A stretch of 64,000 nt of DNA, taken from Agrypnia vestita (Eukaryota > Arthropoda > Insecta > Trichoptera > Phryganeidae). Location of the stretch: NCBI GenBank assembly GCA_016648135.1, contig JADDOH010000183.1, positions 248,001-312,000 on the forward strand, given 5' to 3'. This document shows positions 21,301 through 31,591 of the stretch, in pieces (positions within the stretch are counted from its first letter, which is position 1; each line of letters opens with the position of its first letter). The translations under genes and the position numbers were made by a program. The notes below the pieces were generated by a model, which worked only from the letters and a program-made list of their open reading frames with translations, did no database searches and was not told where the DNA came from.

Positions 21301-22298
21301 TCTTCTCTCTGTCTTGACCCTTCCGCGTTCAGGCACCACCAGCAATCAATATAATGTCATTGGTCCATCTCTTTGGTGGCCTTGAATGAATGATTACACT
21401 TTATTAAATAATTAAATTATGTTAATTCTGTAGTAGGTCTACAAAATTGTTTTGCAAAGAAATAGGGTTAGTAAATCATTTAACTGCTAAAAATTGTATT
21501 CTTTCAATAAAAAATATTTATTTATTTCACTGAAAAGATGTGCCAAATGAATGCAATTAATCATCTCAATACAGGATTATTATTTTACCAGCAATGGTAT
21601 TGACTTTTTTAACTCTTTTAATTAATATTTTGAAACATTCTTCATGATCAAGTAGTTTTTTTAATAATCGATTTTATTTGGATTAATATCTGATTAATTT
21701 TTTAATTAATTTATAGATATGTTTTATCTATTTTCTGCAACCTACTTTTTATAAGAATACGCAAAATGATATTTATAATAATTTTTTTTAGATTACAAGA
21801 AAACTCAGAATCTCCCAACAGTCATCCTCTACAGCCAAAACTGCCCTTAAAGTTCAACTGATGAAACTCAAATCCAAAGCTAAAGGAGAAACTACAATCC
21901 CTATGGTAGACAGGATATATTTTGCTGTTACTAAGCCCGCAAGTAGCACGGCAAAGAAACTCAAGCAATGTCCCAGTGAAGACGCTGAAAAAAATTTGAA
22001 CACCGATCTAAATTCTAGTTTTGCAGTTTTCGTTTCGAAAGACTGGTCTCTGGGACGTGTTATAGACTCGCTATCAAATATTTGTAATGTTAAAAATGAA
22101 AATAACAAAAGCAATGTGCCAAAATTGAGACTCTTTCGAGTACTAGACGGACTGTGCGTGGATATCAGTAAAATGGACACAAAATTATCAGAACTACTAA
22201 GCAAGGAAATTCTCTTAAATGGTGATAGAGTCATTCTAGAATATATAAGTCTAGAAGAACTTGCCATTAACGATGACCAGGTTTATTTCTTAGTATAG
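12365..22298 (+). CDS. Zfand1: AN1-type zinc finger protein 1 (ZFAND1), three coding exons
   Basis: ZFAND1 proteins carry two AN1 fingers and a ubiquitin-like C-terminal part; in human and yeast they bring p97/Cdc48 and the proteasome to stress granules. Exons are 12365-12651, 15639-15741 and 21792-22298 (287, 103 and 507 nt; 298 residues; human 268). Junctions use GTAAGT/TTTTATAG and GTAAAT/TTTTTTTAG, and the frame is kept. Finger 1 runs from C10: C-x4-C-x9-C-x1-C-x4-C-x2-H35-x3-H39-C. Finger 2 is C66-x4-C71-x9-C81-x2-C84-x4-C89-x2-H92-x2-H95-x2-C98. Exon 3 carries TAKTALKVQLMKLKSKAKGE, MVDRIYFAV and a C-terminal VIDSLSNICN...RVILEYISLEE that match the family. The ATG at 12365 follows AAAA and precedes the first finger directly. 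AATAAA at 22303-22308 lies only 5 bases past the stop. Oddities are the shortened His-His-Cys ends of both fingers and introns of 3.0 and 6.1 kb filled with transposons. Confidence 0.88.
12712..14008. mobile_element. composite foldback element in ZFAND1 intron 1
   Basis: The outer ends are inverted: GTTAGGATTGGCAAAGAAAC at 12712 and its reverse complement ending at 14008. Inside are two palindromic units in tandem (about 12790-13380 and 13471-13960). Each is bounded by GGGTCCTGATTACATAAATG-type arms of nearly 200 bases that share TTGACACTTCACGCCATAGA and GCTGTTTTATTCATAGAAA. The first unit's core holds three imperfect 57-bp tandem repeats (about 13030-13200, each with TTTTCCCTACCGGATAC); the second has one. 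This is foldback transposon architecture. No transposase is seen, and the frames on both strands come from the tandem core. Confidence 0.8.
14081..14118. other. 11-bp perfect stem hairpin
   Basis: CCTGTCTCCTT (14081-14091) pairs exactly with AAGGAGACAGG (14108-14118) across a 16-base loop. It lies in ZFAND1 intron 1 beside the foldback element. A role is unknown; it may be part of an old palindromic element. Confidence 0.6.
15234..15412. mobile_element. foldback MITE, about 179 bp
   Basis: The left arm TCTTCTGTGTGTAATTTTCT, then GAGATATTCTGCC, and the inner GCAGGGTCCAT reappear in reverse complement on the right (TTCTACCACGTATA... and TCTTCTGTGTGTAGTTTTCT when read from 15412 leftward). The loop near 15310-15325 is short. 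It has no coding capacity and lies upstream of ZFAND1 exon 2. Confidence 0.75.
15832..16230 (-). pseudogene. 3' end of an RTE-like LINE, family R copy 1
   Basis: Read on the - strand, the frame 16218-15952 gives RIKIGSLRWFGHVERMNEER, then GRPRKTWHDQINQILED. This is the conserved tail found after the reverse transcriptase in many RTE-type LINEs. The element ends in a TAAG tetranucleotide run (complement of 15835-15855), the usual kind of short-repeat tail. The copy is 5'-truncated. Related copies are at 31330-31590 and 56765-56920. Confidence 0.75.
16604..18438 (+). mobile_element. pogo/Tc1-like element, family P copy 2, split by a LINE
   Basis: The left part (16604-16978) matches 7865-8160 and the right part (about 17928-18438) matches 8165-8442, with shared GGATAGTTTTAGCTTGCGC-like and TTCACATATTTGTAGACGAT-like words. 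The interruption is the LINE fragment 16979-17928. The split dates the LINE as younger than this copy. Confidence 0.6.
16979..17928 (-). pseudogene. jockey/CR1-like LINE fragment
   Basis: On the - strand, a frame near 17900-17582 reads KDLGVILDSKLNFNKQVD, then SSMLGFVIRTCKHFKNLSTL and SILEYASQVWNPGYAVHKNR. This is the segment just after the reverse transcriptase core in jockey/CR1-type elements. The 3' end carries a TAAA run (complement of 16980-16996). The 5' part of the element is missing, and a stop interrupts the frame near 17868. Confidence 0.8.
18450..19012 (+). pseudogene. second jockey/CR1-like LINE fragment, opposite orientation
   Basis: The frame starting 18522 reads RMLGFVLRTARVFENTRVLR, then LYNSLVRSRLESGSMIWGPH and KVQNKFLRYL, homologous in kind to the copy at 16979-17928. 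Frames then break, and the sequence ends in a TTTA run (18990-19010). The 5' part is missing. Confidence 0.8.
19076..19138. repeat. 21-bp tandem repeat, three units
   Basis: The unit ATTACAGGTCTCCACATTTA plus one base is repeated at 19076, 19097 and 19118, nearly identical. It lies in ZFAND1 intron 2 just after the LINE tail. Confidence 0.9.
20329..20589 (-). other. unassigned 86-codon open frame in ZFAND1 intron 2
   Basis: The frame reads with a balanced amino-acid composition (for example SWISVKCEIALYTISINSAR, then LFEEYAIKKGIYSLQVDKIA) instead of the K/N/F/I bias of random AT-rich frames. I do not recognise the family. It could be a transposase or host-gene fragment captured in the intron, on the strand opposite to ZFAND1. 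Confidence 0.25.
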
Positions 22299-24050
22299 TA
22301 GTAATAAAATTTTGTTATGATACGTACATAAGTTGTTTGATCTTGTAAAATTTTATCCAATTTCTTTTGTGAAAGGTTTTAATGTGTAAAACGGTGTGTA
22401 AATATATTATTAGTATTATATGAATGTATTTTTATTTTATTATTGTTTCTTCCCCCACCCCATGAATTTGTAAAAATTGTTTCTATGATTGTAAATACAT
22501 ATGAGCACTCATTTAACGTTTTAAGCATCTAATATAAATATGATGCACATAGTACTTAATTACAATGTCACCTTTGTGTACAGTAAATGTGTATTCAGCT
22601 GAGCAATGTCCACCACCTTACAGCAGAATAAATACTCATTTGCTTCATTCTCACTCTATCAAACATTTTCAGTTTATTTGTGTATGTATAAAAACATTTT
22701 TCGTTAATTCTTGACGAGGTACACAGGTTTAAAGTGTCTTTGAAATTAGTTAAATATGTTAATACCACTTGATCATAGCAGTCTCGACATTTTTAAAGAA
22801 TCATAGATTTACAAATCTAATCTTTGAACTTTTTTCCACATTGTAATTATTGGATCAAGCGGTATGATGGGCATACTTTCCTTCTCTTTCTGAATTTCTA
22901 GCCTTCTGCACACACCGAGTGATGAATGATCATGCTATTATCGGTGCTCAACGGAGGAAAGTTGCCACTTGCTAAGTGTGTTGTGAGAGTTGATCCAACC
23001 ATTTCAGAAAACAGCTTGTAGGCAACTTTATGGTTTTGTGATTAGCGCTGAAACCAACCATGTTAAGGTAAAATGATAAAGAGTTGGGAAATATACATTT
23101 ATTTTTCCGTTATCAACAATTTCAAAGTGGACAAAATGTGATTAGTTACAGATTGTGCATGGCTTTCAAGAGGAAACAATATATTATGAACAGACTACTT
23201 TGTTTTGTTATAAAGTATGTACCTAGTGTATTCACATTATGCATAACAATGCCATGAAAATGAAATTTGAAATCAGTTCTGCATCGCGACAATTGCTTTT
23301 GAGATGAAGATTCAATTAGTATTAAAAGTGTATTCGTAACATTTATGCAAAATGTTTTTTAAATACACTTGATACTCTTCGATAATTTTTCAAGAATACT
23401 GTACTGAATTTTCCCAAAGAGATCATCATTAACAAAGACATTATAGATGTCTAACAAGTACATTTTTTCAGGGGTGATCCCTCCATATAAATTGTAAAGT
23501 TACTTTATCTTGGTTGATTGCCAGAGATTGATCATTAGAACGGGAGATTTTGCTACTGAAACATTTCATTACATTCCGATTGGCGACCACTGGGAGTATT
23601 CCGAGGCTACGAGTGGGTGACGCTCTGAGCAGGAGAGCACGGTGCTCTATCCTCTCTTTATACCCAGCTTGTTTTTTTCAAAACGTTTAGGAATTTAGCG
23701 GGACAATTTATTATTAAAACTCACATCGAATTCAATTTATGATTTTGAAATGAGTTTTTTGGAATTTTTTCCTATAAATCTCATGTGCGTGTGTTTAAAA
23801 TCAGACTGAAAATACACAATTACATAAGATTAAGAAAAGGAAAAGGGAAATATACTTTCAAGTTTTGTTTGCATTTTAAAATCAGCTCTTATTTTTATTT
23901 TCCTTGGGGTCTTAGGGTTTCAATACTGACTTTTGGCTTTCAGCTTTCAGGTTTTCTGGTTTACAGGTTTTTTATATAATTTCTCAGGATAACGCCAATT
24001 TTATAATAACTTCTAAAATTAAGTTAGTCATAAGTCGGTGATATCGGTGT
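22299..24050. other. intergenic DNA downstream of ZFAND1
   Basis: After the poly(A) signal the sequence is AT-rich without a recognisable gene. Short frames (for example 23785-23979) show no conserved motif. A GC-richer patch at 23570-23650 has LINE-tail-like wording but could not be assigned. Confidence 0.5.
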
Positions 24051-24338
24051 AAAAAAACTAACCCATGAAAACCAAGTTTTTATTATACTCCCTTTCTCAT
24101 TGAAACAGATTTCGCGCCTACTCCACGCATCGGGCTCGAAAATTAAACAATATATAAATCGTTAAAATTTCCAAAATTAAACTATAATTAATCAATTATT
24201 TTAAACAAAAATTTGTTAGATCATTTTTACAAGTCTGCCTGCAAAGTTTCAGCTCGATTGCATCACGGGAAAAGGGTTAAAAATCGATCTAAAGTTTTTT
24301 CAGCAGATAACAGACAAGCAGTTAAAAAAAGGGAGTAA
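24051..24338 (+). repeat. dispersed repeat, family A copy 2
   Basis: Same orientation and order of blocks as 2243-2554: ACTAACCCATGAAAACCAAG, TTATACTCCCTTTCTCATT, CTGCAAAGTTTCAGC, AATCGATCTAAAGTTT, ending GGGAGTAATT. It is shorter by small deletions. Confidence 0.7.
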
Positions 24339-25221
24339 TTAAAATATGTTCCATTTCATATTATGTATAGTCTCTCTGACTAACCTACCCTTTCTACCAG
24401 AATGCTCTTTTTGAAATTTATACAAATAGGATAAAGATTCCATGATCATTTTCAACCACACACCAGTGAAAAATCACGATAATTTGGTATTGCATGTTAC
24501 CGGAGCCATTGCGTGTTGCGCGCTGATTGCGTGTCACACTCTAATTATCTTAACTTGTAATTCCAGCTTCATTCCACCAAGTTACGGACAGACAATGAAA
24601 TTATTATATGTATTTAGATTTTGAAACTGTTTATTCATGGTGGAATTCTATTTTAATGATTAAATCAAAATATTTTCTTTTACTATTTATTGTTTTTTGG
24701 CCGTACCGGTTTCAGCCTTTTAGGCCATCTTAAGACTGGTACATTGTTCTCTTAAGCTAAAGCAGTTATACAATTTGAGTACAGGGGTGTTTAACAGTGT
24801 AACTATTTAATGTTTATGTACTAGTGAGTATTTAATGAATAATGAAAATTAGCATCCATGGTTTCAACGAAAAGGGACCGGAGAGTCCCCAAATTCTGGC
24901 CCGTCGCGTTCACATTCGTTCACAAAATTCGATCAAATCAACCAGAAATGCATTTTTGATTGTTTTAACCAATTCATAGAAAATACTCTTCTCTGCAGTA
25001 AAAAATTTAAAAAAAAATTCTACTTTTATCAATGAAAACGGGCATAAAAGCTGACAAATACGCTCATTTTGTATGTAAAATCACACTTCAAACAGCTCTC
25101 CAGTAAAATTGCTTTTTTGTAGATATCTTAGTTAGGAACCATCGATATAATCTCACTTTACCCTATACTCAAAATGACTCCATGAGTTGTATAAAAATTG
25201 TATCTCATTAGATACAATTTT

Positions 25222-25287
25222 ACTGGATATCGAGTCTCCGATATTTTAATTTTATTAAATTAAAATATTGGAGACGCAATATCCAGT
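25222..25287. other. long near-perfect hairpin (66 nt)
   Basis: The arms ACTGGATATCGAGTCTCCGA... and its partner ending ...GCAATATCCAGT pair over about 31 bases with three mismatches, with a 4-base loop. A separate small palindrome (ATTGTATCTC/GATACAAT) lies directly upstream. It could be a MITE core or a source of double-stranded RNA; no transcript evidence is available here. Confidence 0.7.
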
Positions 25288-25878
25288 TCACCACCAAAGT
25301 TGGACCCGAATTTGAGCCTCCAGACAACTTCTACCAACATTTATGCTGAAAAAACATTTGTCCGATGAGAAATGGTAGACTGCAATAGGAATTGCTTATC
25401 GTTTATGGCAGCTACAGAAATGTTGATTGCGAAGATCTCATTAACAATCTCAGGGTTTACATAATTTAAAATCGGAGGTATATTTTTGTTGTTGATTCTC
25501 TGTGTTTCGACTGTGTCAGTATTAAAAATATTTGTTATCGAGATGTTAATGTGGAGGATCTCAATAAACTGGAATGCCATAAAAACATATGTATCTGTTT
25601 CATCTTCAACCTCAAAAAATTCGATCACATCTCAACTCTTCGCAATCTTCTCTATTGGCCTACAATCTGAAAATGTCATAACATATCCATGTTTCATCTC
25701 TACTTATAGTGTAGTTTTTATCCTATCCTCAGTACCTGAAATCTAAATTCAACATTCTTCCTAGTCATGGCCTTCCAATCCATTTAGCTGACAGTGCTTT
25801 ACTATCTTAATTTATAATTAATATTAACACTTTTTTTTTAATTTCTAATTTATCCAACTGTAATCCATGTGTTATTTG

Positions 25879-26298
25879 TAGTGTCCGACCGAAACAGGAC
25901 TTTCTACCGAAACCGAAGCCGAACTTTTTTAGACATGTTAAAAATCTACTTTATTTAACACATGTTAAAAATAGTTAACACGTGTTAAATGAAATAAAAA
26001 ACAATAATCGAAGTATGTGAAAAAATAATTATTAATTTTTTTGATATTACATACTGCTATAAAAATTAAGAAACATGTTAACTACTTCTCAATCACAACA
26101 CACAACACAATCACTCCGAACCGGCTGGCGAATTCAGCTGATGATGGCGGGTGACACACGAGCCAACGGACTCACCCGAATTTACGCGATACTTCACGAA
26201 TGCAGTTTCGGTGCGCCCGAAGGTTCAGCAGATTTTCTGCCGAAACCGAAACTAGATTTTTTTGCCGAAACCGAAACCGAACCTTCGGTCGGTGACTA
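25879..26298. mobile_element. hAT-type non-autonomous transposon, 420 bp
   Basis: The ends are inverted: TAGTGTCCGACCGAA at the left, and TAGTCACCGACCGAA when the right end is read in reverse (13 of 15 match). Subterminal ACCGAAACCGAA-type repeats follow. GTTATTTG is duplicated exactly at 25871-25878 and 26299-26306, the 8-bp target duplication of hAT elements. The short frame inside (26075-26299) has no transposase signature. Confidence 0.8.
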
Positions 26299-26559
26299 GT
26301 TATTTGTGTATAAAATTTATAATTTTCAGAATTGGTAAATCATATTTTGGAAACAAACCATTCTTTTGATTAATAAGGGTTTGAAAATTTTATATACAAA
26401 TAACAATAGCAAATTAAATATTATAAATATTTATTTTTGATTTTTTTAATGTTTGTATTTAGATTTTTAATTTTTATTATAATCCCGATTTGGCCCCAAA
26501 ACAATGGTTGATAAAATAATGGTTATTCAAAGTGTTTTCTTGATAATTATTACGGTTGT

Positions 26560-27164
26560 GACGTCGTAGCTACCAGGGTTTCATAAACGCATCGGCGGTA
26601 AATTTCGTTTTCGTACATTCGCTATCAGCTGTTTTAAATTTGGAATAGCGCTCTCGCCCGCGGTGGGGCGCCGCCACCTCGACTGACTGTCACTGTCAGT
26701 CGCCGCCGGGCCGTCGTAGCTTTTGGCGCGCTTGGCGTTTTCCCCGCGAGATAAGCGCGGATCGGGCTGTTATCGATGCGTGATTACGATTGATCTTGCA
26801 ACGTGTACAAAAAAAAAATCGAATTTTCTCGTGTCGAAAGAAAGTGGTGCCTTCCGAAATATTAGCAAATTATCTGAAAATGAAACTGTACAACAAGTCT
26901 AAAATGAAAGCAGTCTTCCGCGGAGAGTCCGTCGTTATCAATAACTTGATGTCTCGTCAAAAATAGCGCTTCTTTTACGAATTTTTTCGCGTCTTAATTA
27001 TTGTTGGAGTATCGATTATGTGCAGTGTGCATCGACGGTTCGTGTAAACATTTCAGCGTCAAGTCTTCTTACGGAGATTGGATAATCCGAGTTTGAAGAG
27101 ACATAATTCTCTGTGTCAACGGGAGCCTATGAGAGCTGGCGAAACTCGGGCACTAGCGCAGGTA
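26560..27164 (+). promoter_or_regulatory. CpG-rich patch, likely promoter and non-coding first exon
   Basis: A sharp rise in GC and CpG (GCGCTCTCGCCCGCGGTGGG..., then GTCGCCGCCGGGCCG) stands out from AT-rich surroundings. Downstream, a donor-like CAG|GTAATT falls at 27162-27164 after CACTAGCGCAG. This fits an insect promoter with a 5' UTR exon leading to a long intron, with coding exons outside the window or too short to see. Direction is inferred from the donor only. Confidence 0.45.
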
Positions 27165-27860
27165 ATTAATATAATAAGTATTTCATCGGTATTTTTATAG
27201 CTTAATTACGTATTTCATCCGAAAATCCCGAATACGGTTAGGCATGCGATAATAAACCATGCGCAAATTTTTCAGTGAAAGTTTTCCTCGCTATTCTTTT
27301 GTCATTATTCGCCGACAAAATGTAGGTAATTCGCGATCAACTTTTTGGTTGGTTTATAATAAGTTAAAAATGCTTGGTTTTGTATATATATACCTAATAT
27401 ATATCATTATTCAGTTAATACTTTATTATAGTGTTTTTTAAATTGGTTGTTGTAATTTTATTAGGTATAGTAAATAAATAAATGGTCTCGTAGGCTTGCG
27501 GCAGGAATTGCGTTCGTTTATACGCTGTATCGGTTATCGATCTAAAATCACCGTGAAATTTATCAAAATAAGTCTAACCCCGCTCATTCTTGTGGCGAAA
27601 CAAAATTGAAAAAAGAGAAATATTATTTATTAAACGCGACTAAACTTATTTCTCCATCCTTCCAAGCATACATTTAAAAAATGTTGTTTAAACGGGGAAA
27701 TTAAAAATTTCAATGCACCAAACTTATGAATTATTAAAAAAATATATTTACAACTTCTGTACCTACCGACATAAACAGAACCTTTTCATCTTTTAAAATT
27801 TAAATGAGTAAAATATCTATCTATATATCGAATTTCATATTAATATTAATAAATTATTAT
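27165..27860. other. AT-rich, no gene seen
   Basis: If the upstream patch is a first exon, this is the start of its intron. Short frames only. No motif was recognised. Confidence 0.4.
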
Positions 27861-28412
27861 ACAGGGTATAACAGAGCTAGTCCACACAACTTTACAGGTA
27901 AATTCCTGCTTTGATTATGAGTCATGTTCAGAGAAAAAGTTCAGAGAAAATGTTCAAGACCTAATATAAATAGTTATGGGGATATGCGACATCAAAGTTT
28001 GCATTTTTTTTCAATATTTCTGACTTATTTTTTATAAATCGTTGAACTATCATTACAGTAGGTAACTTATATTATATATGATAAATTCATTCACTTTCAT
28101 ACAAGTCAAATAAAATGATAAAAACCTTCCAGTTTCAATTGGACAAAATTCCAATTGGAATTTATGGAGAATTCTTATAATTTTATTTAAATTGCATTGA
28201 AACAAATGAGTTTTTCGTAATCGATATACGTTACTGTAATGATATATTTGTTTTGTAAAAAATAAGTCAGAAATATTGAAAAAATAATGCAAAATTTGAT
28301 AATATTAGGTCATAATTATTAATATTAGGTCAAGGTTGTTTAAACATTTTCGACTCATAACCAAGCCAAGAATCCACCTGTAAAGTATTATGAACTAGAT
28401 CTTTTACACCCT
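27861..28412. mobile_element. palindromic element, family F copy 1
   Basis: The left end ACAGGGTATAACAGAGCTAG...CTTTACAGGTAAATTCC and the right end (reverse complement AGGGTGTAAAAGATCTAGTT...CTTTACAGGTGGATTC) are inverted repeats. Inner arms repeat GCATTTTTTTTCAATATTTC and TTCTGACTTATTTTTTATAA in reverse. The centre holds CAATTGGACAAAATTCCAATTG. It has no coding capacity. At least six further copies or fragments occur in this window. Confidence 0.8.
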
Positions 28413-29009
28413 TTAAATATGATAGAACCAATACCTTTTGCTCAGACGCAACGAAAAACTCATTATTTTCGTCCGCTTATTTCTTTCTTTCCGGGGTCCA
28501 TAGATGTCCATCTAAACGACATCCCTGTATGGCATTTTTAATTAATATATTTGTGCAAAAGATTTTATAATCAATCACCGCCACCCTCGGCATTCAGAGC
28601 GGCGGTGCACGGCCTATTCCCAGTCCGACTACTTTCACAATGTTTAAAATACTCGTGTACAATAATTGGTAAATTCGAATTCACTCGGAACCTGTTCTTT
28701 ATGTTAATGCTAACACAGAGTATCCGATGTAATTGCCTTCATTGAAAAACGTGCATTTATTCTACTTTATAAATTAATTTGCCAACATTCCGCCATCCAC
28801 ACACACCTACCGATAATGCCTGGGTAGGTACTACCGTAGCTTCCGATAAATTTCTATTCAGGCAATTAAAAATGATTGATAATTGATACCGAGCGATTAG
28901 CTCACTCGATTTCGGGTTTTTACACTTGTAAACTAGGTATTAACTCGATTTTGTTTTCCTATCGAATGGACTGTTATCGTAATTTAGCATTAACTTTTTA
29001 GACTTCTTA

Positions 29010-29153
29010 GGCCCGGTTGTTTCAAGTTCGATCAAAGTAAGCGGTCGATCAAAGCATAGATTTTTACGAAAACGGATCGTCTGATTGGTGGAGAACGTAA
29101 AAATCTATGCTTAAAAGAACGCTTACTTTAATCCAACTTGAAACAACCGGCCC
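29010..29153. mobile_element. complete Harbinger-like MITE, 144 bp
   Basis: The inverted ends GGCCCGGTTGTTTCAA and (reverse) GGGCCGGTTGTTTCAA extend inward to a shared AAGCATAGATTTTTACG. The element is flanked by TTA at both sides (29007-29009, 29154-29156), matching the 3-bp TWA target duplication of PIF/Harbinger elements. Partial copies lie at 2560-2655 and 4054-4128. Confidence 0.85.
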
Positions 29154-29929
29154 TTAGTGTTAAAATTTGCATTCTTTCTTCAAGAAACGCCTTACACAGA
29201 TGCTGCTCACACACGTTTTGTGTGGAATTTCTGTCTAAGCAGATGTACCTAGTTAAAAAATTAATTCTAATGGAGCTAATTTCTATAAACACGTGGCACG
29301 TTAAGAAGACAATAAAACAATTGCGTTTACAATAACTGACAAGTTCCTAATTATAATGTGCTCACCGGAGATGTGACTTATCTAAGATACAAGTAATTGA
29401 AATACAGGTACAAGATGCAAAATACGTATTTTCATCTTGTATCTGAAATACTTTTTTGAATATTCATCTTGTATCTTGTATTTAGATACATTATTTTGGT
29501 ATCTTAGTATTTTCTAAATACTAAGATTGCTTAGATATTTTTTTCCAATGATGTACCTATAATGAGACCTCATCGAAGAAAAATGAGCGACAAAATATTT
29601 GAAGAACAGGTTTTACTTAAGTCTCAATTAAAACCTTAAAAATATAATATCTTATCTTGTCACATTTGCGCGATCAAGGCGAATTATTCGTAAATAATTC
29701 ACGTAAAAAAATAAACTTACATTGAATAAAATGTGTTTTCTTACAAAAAAATTTTATCTTTAAAAAGTATTTGGAAGATACGTATTTTGTATCTAGTATA
29801 TCAGATACCTACTATTCCAGAAAGTTATTTGAAATACTTGATTTTAAAGTATCTTGCTTTTTGTATTCCAGTTACTTTGTATAGGATAGGTATCTTGTAC
29901 ATCACTGGTGCCCACGTAATCTATACTAA

Positions 29930-30389
29930 TATTATAAAGAGGAAAGATTTGATTGTGTGTTTGAATTGAATAGGCTCCGAAACTACTGGACCGATTTGAA
30001 AAATTCTTTCACATTCAGAATCCTACATTATCCCTGATGAACATAGGCTATAGAATATTTTCAAAAATGTTAGGGATCCGTATGAAAACTTCAATAATGT
30101 AACCCAACGTGTGAAAAAATTACGAAAAAAAAACCTTATATTGCGTACGCTGCGGAAATTATTGCCAATAGAGCAAAGTAATGTACTACAGTTTTATAGA
30201 GGACATTAATATCTACAAAAAAGTCTGCAATACCATATATCTAAGTATCACAGGTATGTTACAATAACTTATGTTAACATTAGATGGAAACATTGTTTTT
30301 TAGAGAACAGCGGACCCTTTGTTTTCCCTCACAAACTTATTTTTTACTTAATCCTTAACCCGTGCAACGCCGGGTACGACCAGCTATAG
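29930..30389 (+). mobile_element. Helitron-like or related insect repeat
   Basis: It starts CTATACTAATATTATAAAGA and continues with GGCTCCGAAACTACTGGACC, wording seen in abundant insect repeats, and ends with a GC-rich hairpin-like tail CCCGTGCAACGCCGGGTACG followed by CCAGCTAT. Helitrons end in a hairpin and CTRR; the final CTAT departs from this by one base. No Rep/helicase is present, so the copy is non-autonomous. Confidence 0.45.
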
Positions 30390-30742
30390 CCAATATTATA
30401 AAGTAAAAATGAAAGCGTGATTTTTTAAACTACAGAAATGCGCAGCATATAATGTTTACGTATGAATGTAGGTCCATATTTTTTTTTAATGTGTATGTAG
30501 GTACCTACGTATCTATTTAATGTGAAGGGCTCACTAAATGAACGTGAATTTCCGTACAGAGCTTTGCGGAAGGGAATGGTGTTCACTTTCGATACTCGTT
30601 TTCTGATCGGTAACATGTTTATCGTGCATAAAGGTGTGTATATGTATATGCAAGCGCAATATACTAACAAGCTATCGCACACCGCTGGACCGCTCTCTTC
30701 AGGTAGTTGCCCAGGGCGCCAGACTGTGGAGGGCGTTGAATC

Positions 30743-31027
30743 ATGAGAAGTTATTCAATTACTGATTTAGTGCTCGCTTGCTATCTTTCTTCGATTTTGT
30801 ACTCTACTGTACCGATTGTGTTCAAGTATTTTCCAATTGTTATTTGTCCATGCGCCTTGGAGACCGAGAAGAGGTTTTGTGTGGACGCCTCCCGTCCCGC
30901 TCGTATTCCCACGAGTATCAGTGAGGCGATGAGCACGGCCGCTTTAGTATTAAAAAATACCGAACACGGGTGGCGAAAGTGTAGGGCCGATATGGGAGTT
31001 ATTGTTCATAGAATGGCCCTGTTATAA
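30743..31027 (+). other. unassigned 94-codon open frame in a GC-richer block
   Basis: It starts at an ATG and reads with normal composition (RSYSITDLVLACYLSSILYS, then CALETEKRFCVDASRPARIP). The block 30650-31030 is GC-richer than its surroundings. I do not recognise the protein. It could be an old transposon or a lineage-specific exon; the opposite strand is not fully open. Confidence 0.25.
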
Positions 31028-31329
31028 TACATTGTTTTAGGAGCAATCCAGCCTCACATAAAATTATTTCTCTCATTGGTGTTATGGTACCTACAAGGCG
31101 CTGCCCCCTTTCAAATCATTGCCTGTCGGAAAGCACAGATATTCCCTCATTTATTTTGGTTAAGTACATTTCATTTTCACATGTTTCATCTTTCATTTGC
31201 CATATTTGAGATTAGTTGACAACACCACAGCTATTATATATTTGCTTCCTTTTATATAATGAATCAAAATAGTGGTCATTAAAATGGATGGATTATCATC
31301 ATCATGGTAGATATGTTTTCTTTTCTCTT

Positions 31330-31590
31330 ATTTACGTGGGAGTAAGCAGAGAGGATAGAGTGCCACGCTCTTCTGTGCTGACATGCAAATCTCGCCTCAT
31401 CCACATTCTTACATCGCCACACTCTTCTGTCCTGACATGAAAATCTCGCCTCATCCACATTCTTACATCTTACAGCAAGCTCGACGGTTGTTGAGGCGTC
31501 TAACTGGACCATCTTCCAGTATCTGATTAATCTGGTCCTGCCACGTCTTCTGTGGTCGCCTTGTCTTTCTGGCACCGTCAACACTTATAA
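31330..31590 (-). pseudogene. RTE-like LINE 3' end, family R copy 2
   Basis: It shares TCTGGCACCGTCAACACTTA, CCATCTTCCAGTATCTGATT and AAGCTCGACGGTTGTT with 15832-16230 in the same - orientation. Within it, a segment around CTCTTCTGTCCTGACATG and CTCGCCTCATCCACATTC is duplicated in tandem (about 31367-31420 and 31421-31467), giving a repeated RCKNVDEARF-type reading. Confidence 0.7.
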
Positions 31591-31591
31591 T

